The position numbers and the translations under genes are program-made. A stretch of DNA of 8,686 bases. It comes from Rickettsiales bacterium (lineage in GTDB: Bacteria; Pseudomonadota; Alphaproteobacteria; Rickettsiales; CANDYO01). Below, one piece after another: positions 5,220 to 8,686 of the stretch (position 1 is its first letter; every line of letters starts with the position of its first letter). Under the pieces are notes generated by a model. That model was not told the DNA's origin, did no database searches, and saw nothing but the letters and a program-made list of their open reading frames with translations. The stretch lies in NCBI GenBank assembly GCA_947424995.1, contig CANDYO010000082.1, positions 1 to 8,686 on the forward strand, written 5' to 3'.

Positions 5220-6488
5220 CTATTTTAATATTTCAATACCACCCATGTATGGTACCAAAACTTTAGGGATACGTATAGCTCCATCTGCTTGTTGGTAGTT
5301 TTCTAAAATTGCTACAATAGTTCTCCCTACAGCTAAAGCCGAACCATTAAGCGTATGAACTAAATTTTTCTCACGGGTAGAATTATTAATATATCTAGCT
5401 TTTAAGCGACGAGCTTGAAAATCTCCACAATTAGAGCAGCTTGAGATTTCACGATATTTATTTTGACTAGGTAACCATACTTCTAGATCATAAGTTTTCT
5501 GGGCAGTAAATCCCATATCACCGGTGCAAAGCAACATCACTCGATATGGCAATTCAAGAAGTTTTAATATTTCTTCAGCTACTCCAGTCATTCTCTCATG
5601 CTCATCTTCAGAAAGGTCTGGAGTGGTTATGCTTACCAATTCTACTTTAGAAAATTGATGCTGCCTAATCATCCCTCTAGTATCTTTACCAGCCGCCCCT
5701 GCTTCAGAACGAAAACAAGGAGTGAATGCGGCAAATCGTAAAGGTAATTTTTCGGCTTCAATAACACTATCTGCAACTAAATTTACTAATGAAACTTCTG
5801 CTGTAGGAATTAATCGATGACCGTCGGTAGTAACAAAAGAATCCTCGGCAAATTTAGGTAATTGCCCAGCTCCAAACATAGCATCATCACGAACTAATAA
5901 TGGAGGACTCACTTCCATATAACCAAAATTATTGGTATGAACATCTAACATAAAATTAGCTAAAGCTCGTTCCATTTTAGCAAGGCCAGCTTTAAGAGTT
6001 ACGAATCTACTACCTGAAATTTTAGCAGTCTGCTCAAAATCCATCATCTGAAGCTTTTCACCTAATTCATAATGCGCTTTAACTGCAAAGTTAAATTTAG
6101 GAACTTCACCCCATTTACGAACTTCTATATTAGCATTTTCATCTTTGCCTACAGGAACTGAAATACTAGGGATATTCGGCATTGATGATAAGAGTTTTTC
6201 TAACTCTACTTCACTATTTAGCTTACTTTCAAGCTCAGTGAGTTTATCTTTAATATGCCCAGCATCACGCTTTAAAACTTTTAATTCTGGATTATTAATA
6301 TTGCCATGTTTAGCAATTAATGCTGCTTTTTCTTTTCTGGCATGCTGTAATTTTTGAATCAAAGTAATCAACTGTCTTTTTGATTCATCCAATGATATTA
6401 TCTGCTCAGAAATTGATTCTATGCCCCTCTTCTTTAAAGCAACATCAAACTCACTAGTATTTTCTCTAATCCATTTAATATCATGCAT
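5220..6488 (-). CDS. serS: Seryl-tRNA synthetase
   Basis: This enzyme charges tRNA-Ser with serine using ATP, in the cytoplasm. It is full length at 422 residues. Residues about 28-100 form the N-terminal antiparallel coiled coil that grips the long variable arm of tRNA-Ser. The class II catalytic core follows: the TAEV serine-pocket segment (229-232), motif 2 FRSEAGAAGKDTRGM (259-273), EISSCSNCGDFQARR (347-361) and motif 3 with LAVGRTIVAILENYQ (385-399). The start overlaps the tatC stop by 8 bases (ATGCATGA), with AGGA ahead inside tatC, so translation is probably coupled. No T-box or attenuator is seen; it depends on the upstream operon promoter. The glycosyltransferase gene follows after 19 bases. 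Confidence 0.98.
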   Translation of the reverse strand: MHDIKWIRENTSEFDVALKKRGIESISEQIISLDESKRQLITLIQKLQHARKEKAALIAKHGNINNPELKVLKRDAGHIKDKLTELESKLNSEVELEKLLSSMPNIPSISVPVGKDENANIEVRKWGEVPKFNFAVKAHYELGEKLQMMDFEQTAKISGSRFVTLKAGLAKMERALANFMLDVHTNNFGYMEVSPPLLVRDDAMFGAGQLPKFAEDSFVTTDGHRLIPTAEVSLVNLVADSVIEAEKLPLRFAAFTPCFRSEAGAAGKDTRGMIRQHQFSKVELVSITTPDLSEDEHERMTGVAEEILKLLELPYRVMLLCTGDMGFTAQKTYDLEVWLPSQNKYREISSCSNCGDFQARRLKARYINNSTREKNLVHTLNGSALAVGRTIVAILENYQQADGAIRIPKVLVPYMGGIEILK

Positions 6489-7245
6489 CGTTTTTATCCT
6501 TATCCATTTTTTTGCAAGCTACAATTGATAATTCATAAAGGATTAGCATAGGAATGGCAAGTCCAATCTGACTTATTGCATCAGGTGGAGTTAAAATTGC
6601 TGCAACTATAAATATTAAAACAACAGCAAAACGTCTTTTTTGCTTTAAGTCTTCTGTAGTAATAATACCTATTTTAGCTAATAAAGTTAATAAAATAGGC
6701 ATTTGAAATGCTATCCCAAAAGCTAAAATCATATTTACAGTAAGAGTTAAATACTCACTAACTTTTGCCTCTAATTTCATAGATATGTCACCTAAATTAT
6801 GATGTTCAAAGCTTAAAAAAAACTTCCAGGCTAATGGAAAAATAATATAATAGACAAATATAGCTCCTAACAAAAATAATATAGGTGATAAGATTAAGAA
6901 TGGTAGAATAGCTTTTTTCTCACGCTTATACAGCCCTGGAGCGATAAAAATATAAACTTGGCAGGTAAAGAATGGAATCGTTATCAGCAACGCTGTATAA
7001 TAAGCTAATTTTAAATAGCTAAAGAAAATTTCAGCTAAATTAGTATAGATCATATGCTTGTCTTGGCTGTTCCACTGCTTAACTAATGGCAATAGAAGGA
7101 AGCGATATATCTCTTCGGCATAAATATAAGCTATAATAAAACAAAAGAAAAAAACTACAATTGAATAAATGAGTCTAATTTTTAACTCATTAAAATGGGA
7201 AGTTAAAGTATTACTACTCTGAATCAGCTCTTCATTTTTTGTCAT
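6481..7245 (-). CDS. tatC: Twin-arginine translocase subunit TatC
   Basis: TatC is the inner-membrane receptor that recognises twin-arginine signal peptides and works with TatB. The 254-residue protein has six hydrophobic segments, the family topology. The N-terminal motif reads SHFNELKIRLIYS (16-28), a conservative variant of HL-ELR-RL. The first cytoplasmic loop has FIAPGLYKREKK (100-111) with the conserved Glu, and the fifth segment ends in TPPDAISQIGLAIP (219-232) with the conserved Asp and Gln. It overlaps tatB by 14 bases upstream and serS by 8 bases downstream. No good ribosome binding site precedes the ATG, which fits translational coupling to tatB. Confidence 0.96.
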   Translation of the reverse strand: MTKNEELIQSSNTLTSHFNELKIRLIYSIVVFFFCFIIAYIYAEEIYRFLLLPLVKQWNSQDKHMIYTNLAEIFFSYLKLAYYTALLITIPFFTCQVYIFIAPGLYKREKKAILPFLILSPILFLLGAIFVYYIIFPLAWKFFLSFEHHNLGDISMKLEAKVSEYLTLTVNMILAFGIAFQMPILLTLLAKIGIITTEDLKQKRRFAVVLIFIVAAILTPPDAISQIGLAIPMLILYELSIVACKKMDKDKNDA

Positions 7246-7606
7246 TTTCTATTTCATTATTATCATTATTCGCTAGTGTTATCCCTGACGAAGGCAACTT
7301 ACCATGGATGATGCCAGGCGTATTATTTGCAACTGATTTCTTAGTGGAAGAAAATATATCTGGAGTAATATCGTCTAAATCGTAAGCAATTTGTTCATTG
7401 CCATCTAAGTCTATGATAGTTCTTTTAACCACTTTAGCTTCTTTGTCAATTTCAGTGAATAGCTTCTTAATCTCATTAAGGAAATCATTGCAGTGACGGA
7501 TAGCGCGCTTAGTTACTTTTATAATTGCTGGTATATCTTTAATATCCAGCACCAAACAACCTACAATAATCACTACAATAATTTCAGTCCAACCGATATC
7601 AAACAT
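7232..7606 (-). CDS. tatB: Twin-arginine translocase subunit TatB, unusual hinge
   Basis: A 124-residue TatA/B-family protein. It opens with MFDIGWTEIIVVIIVGCLVL, one membrane helix carrying Glu8, the residue typical of TatB. An amphipathic helix follows from about residue 25 to 50 (IPAIIKVTKRAIRHCNDFLNEIKKLF), then an acidic, Asn-rich tail without clear structure. TatB binds TatC and helps hold the signal peptide. The Gly-Pro hinge expected at residues 21-22 is replaced by Asp-Ile, while the later Asp24/Pro26 part of the loop is kept. The position directly before tatC, with a 14-base overlap, and Glu8 favour TatB over TatA. The ATG abuts the TAG stop of sco1. No tatA lies in the window. Confidence 0.88.
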   Translation of the reverse strand: MFDIGWTEIIVVIIVGCLVLDIKDIPAIIKVTKRAIRHCNDFLNEIKKLFTEIDKEAKVVKRTIIDLDGNEQIAYDLDDITPDIFSSTKKSVANNTPGIIHGKLPSSGITLANNDNNEIENDKK

Positions 7607-8251
7607 CTATTTTACTGTTTCGGCTATCTTATCTTTTATTTGCTGAGCCATTTCTTCAGGAGAAGCCTTTGGAGTGAACTGACTCACTAACATAGCATTA
7701 GGATTTAATAAATAAATAAATGAAGAATGGTCTACATAATAATTATCTTTATTGGTTGGATCATCTTTCATTTGAGCATAATAGACCTGAAGCGATAAGG
7801 CTAATTTATCAATTTCTTCTTTACTACCAGTTACACCTTTAATATTATCACCGAATTGAGCTACAAATTCACTTAAATCTTTTAGGCTATCTCTTTGTGG
7901 ATCAACAGAAACAAAAATAAACTGAGTTTCATTTAATTCTTTTTTATCTAATAATTTAGCAACTTCACTCATCTTTTGTACAGTAACTGGGCATATATCA
8001 GGGCAATGCGCGAAACCAAAATAAAGAATTGTATATTTACTTTCTAAATTAGCGAAAGTAAAATCCTTTCCATCAGTAGATTGCAGTTTAAATTGATCAT
8101 TTGTTTTTCCGCTGTTTCCAGAAATAATGTTAATTATTTTTGCCATTGGTTTTGGCTTAGATTCTACATCTAAGGTGCTCATTATATAAAGAGAAGCAGC
8201 AATCAGCCCCAAACTAAATACCAGCATAAATATTAAAATCTTTTTACTCAT
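7607..8251 (-). CDS. sco1: SCO1/SenC copper chaperone for cytochrome oxidase
   Basis: Sco proteins deliver copper to, or reduce cysteines of, the Cu(A) site in cytochrome c oxidase subunit II on the outer face of the inner membrane. The 214-residue product has an N-terminal membrane anchor (about residues 5-24) and a thioredoxin-like domain. Copper ligands are present: Cys83 and Cys87 in CPDICP and His175 in VDHSS; VSVDPQRD (114-121) is the usual central motif. The ATG at 8251 is preferred because GAGAGG lies just ahead, although spacing is short; an in-frame TTG at 8263 has no binding site. It is the first gene of the run sco1-tatB-tatC-serS-glycosyltransferase, and its TAG stop directly abuts the tatB ATG. 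Confidence 0.95.
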   Translation of the reverse strand: MSKKILIFMLVFSLGLIAASLYIMSTLDVESKPKPMAKIINIISGNSGKTNDQFKLQSTDGKDFTFANLESKYTILYFGFAHCPDICPVTVQKMSEVAKLLDKKELNETQFIFVSVDPQRDSLKDLSEFVAQFGDNIKGVTGSKEEIDKLALSLQVYYAQMKDDPTNKDNYYVDHSSFIYLLNPNAMLVSQFTPKASPEEMAQQIKDKIAETVK

Positions 8252-8296
8252 AAACCCTCTCAAAATAAATTCAAGTTAACTAAAAGCCTTCTTATT

Positions 8297-8325
8297 CTTA
8301 TAACACGCCTATTATTTTTAAGCAA
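8297..8325 (-). promoter_or_regulatory. Likely promoter of the sco1-tatBC-serS operon
   Basis: On the - strand TTGCTT (8325-8320) and TATAAG (8302-8297, 5 of 6 to TATAAT) are separated by exactly 17 bases, 45 bases ahead of the sco1 ATG. No other promoter is apparent within the tightly packed genes downstream. Confidence 0.5.
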
Positions 8326-8371
8326 TAATATTTAAGACCATTGCATGAGCTAAAATTGCGTTAAAAATATG

Positions 8372-8514
8372 TGAGGTCGTCATCCTTGCTGCCAGCTTCA
8401 GCTGGCGGCGAGGATCCAGTTAAAATCTTTTAAAGCCTTTAAAAACTATAGAGTATAAGAGATCTAATCTGGATTCTCGAACTTCACTGCGTTCGTTCAA
8501 GAATGACTACCTCA
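8372..8514. repeat. Full palindromic element upstream of sco1
   Basis: Terminal inverted repeats TGAGGTcGTCATcCTTG (8372-8388) and CAAGAATGACTACCTCA (8498-8514) match in 15 of 17 positions. The left half is a strong hairpin at 8382-8415: about 15 pairs including two G-T wobbles, with GCCAGC/GCTGGC closing a TTCA loop. The right half folds as TTCT-c-GAAC/GTTC-a-AGAA (8475-8503). The AAGAGATCTAATCTGGATTC part is shared with the other copies, but the middle (TTTAAAGCCTTTAAAAAC) differs. Confidence 0.85.
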
Positions 8515-8643
8515 TGTGCCTTGACTTATTAACCCCCGTTCATTTCCGGTGGGTTCTAGGATCTAGCGCAACAGAATAGCAAAAGAGGAGCAATATGTGA
8601 TAAATTGGGTTTTGTAGAACTTAATTTAGAGCACATATTGCAA

Positions 8644-8686
8644 ATGCTAGAATATAGAAGAATCTCTTTGGAAGAAAGAGAAAAGA
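8644..8686 (+). CDS. Possible IS30-type transposase, N-terminal fragment
   Basis: The last 43 bases read as an ATG followed by 13 codons, MLEYRRISLEEREK, running off the window. This resembles the opening of IS30-family transposases, where a Y-x-x-L-[ST]-x-E-E-R-x-x-I stretch begins the DNA-binding helix-turn-helix. The frame is open further upstream to 8560, but no other ATG is in frame and no clear ribosome binding site precedes 8644. With 14 residues the call is tentative. Between 8515 and 8643 I see no gene, only a weak AACCC/GGGTT pairing near 8531-8555. Confidence 0.4.
   Translation, partial: MLEYRRISLEEREK

Noticed and set aside
8252..8263. TTG start adding four residues to Sco
   Set aside because: The added codons cover the GAGAGG ribosome site and nothing suitable precedes the TTG.
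1034..8514. CRISPR array
   Set aside because: The repeats are few, kilobases apart, palindromic over their whole length and have no uniform spacers or cas genes.
8545..8575. tRNA T-arm-like GGGTTC near the right edge
   Set aside because: The following bases do not match the T-loop consensus, and no acceptor, D or anticodon stems can be drawn around it.

Overview
The window is AT-rich DNA that most resembles an alphaproteobacterial, probably host-associated bacterium of the Rickettsiales/Holosporales kind. This rests on the base composition, the tightly packed sco-tatB-tatC-serS block, an NDUFAF3-type (Mth938-like) protein typical of alphaproteobacteria and mitochondria, a chromosomal toxin-antitoxin pair, and dispersed short palindromic repeats between genes. 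The assignment is an inference from gene content; no rRNA or other marker is present to fix it.

Layout. (1) 2-949, + strand: the 3' part of an unrecognised, charged, Ala/Glu-rich protein, closed by a strong intrinsic terminator. (2) 1034-2087: a toxin-antitoxin module with its own promoter and an 18-bp perfect palindromic operator. It sits between two 45-bp direct repeats, with a half copy of a palindromic element on the left and a full copy on the right. (3) 2192-3379, - strand: cheY and cheZ, a response regulator and its phosphatase with all key residues kept. The cheZ terminator is built partly from its own last codons. (4) 3522-3866, + strand: the Mth938/NDUFAF3-like protein, divergent from cheY. 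(5) 3881-4026: another palindromic element between convergent genes. (6) 4040-8251, - strand: a compact five-gene run sco1-tatB-tatC-serS-glycosyltransferase with abutting or overlapping genes and a promoter at about 8297-8325. (7) 8372-8514: a third full palindromic element, then about 130 bases without a recognisable gene. At the right edge are the first codons of what looks like an IS30-type transposase.

How the genes work together. The Sco protein supports Cu(A) assembly in cytochrome c oxidase. TatB and TatC form the substrate receptor of the twin-arginine export system, and no tatA is in the window. SerS charges tRNA-Ser, and the last gene is a membrane-anchored GT-B glycosyltransferase. 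They share a transcript rather than a pathway. CheY and CheZ imply a flagellar motor and a CheA kinase encoded elsewhere.

The most unusual material is non-coding. A family of nested palindromes (three full copies and one half copy) keeps its outer arms inverted while their sequence changes from copy to copy. The toxin-antitoxin cassette is framed by repeats associated with this family. I see no CRISPR array, tRNA or rRNA.
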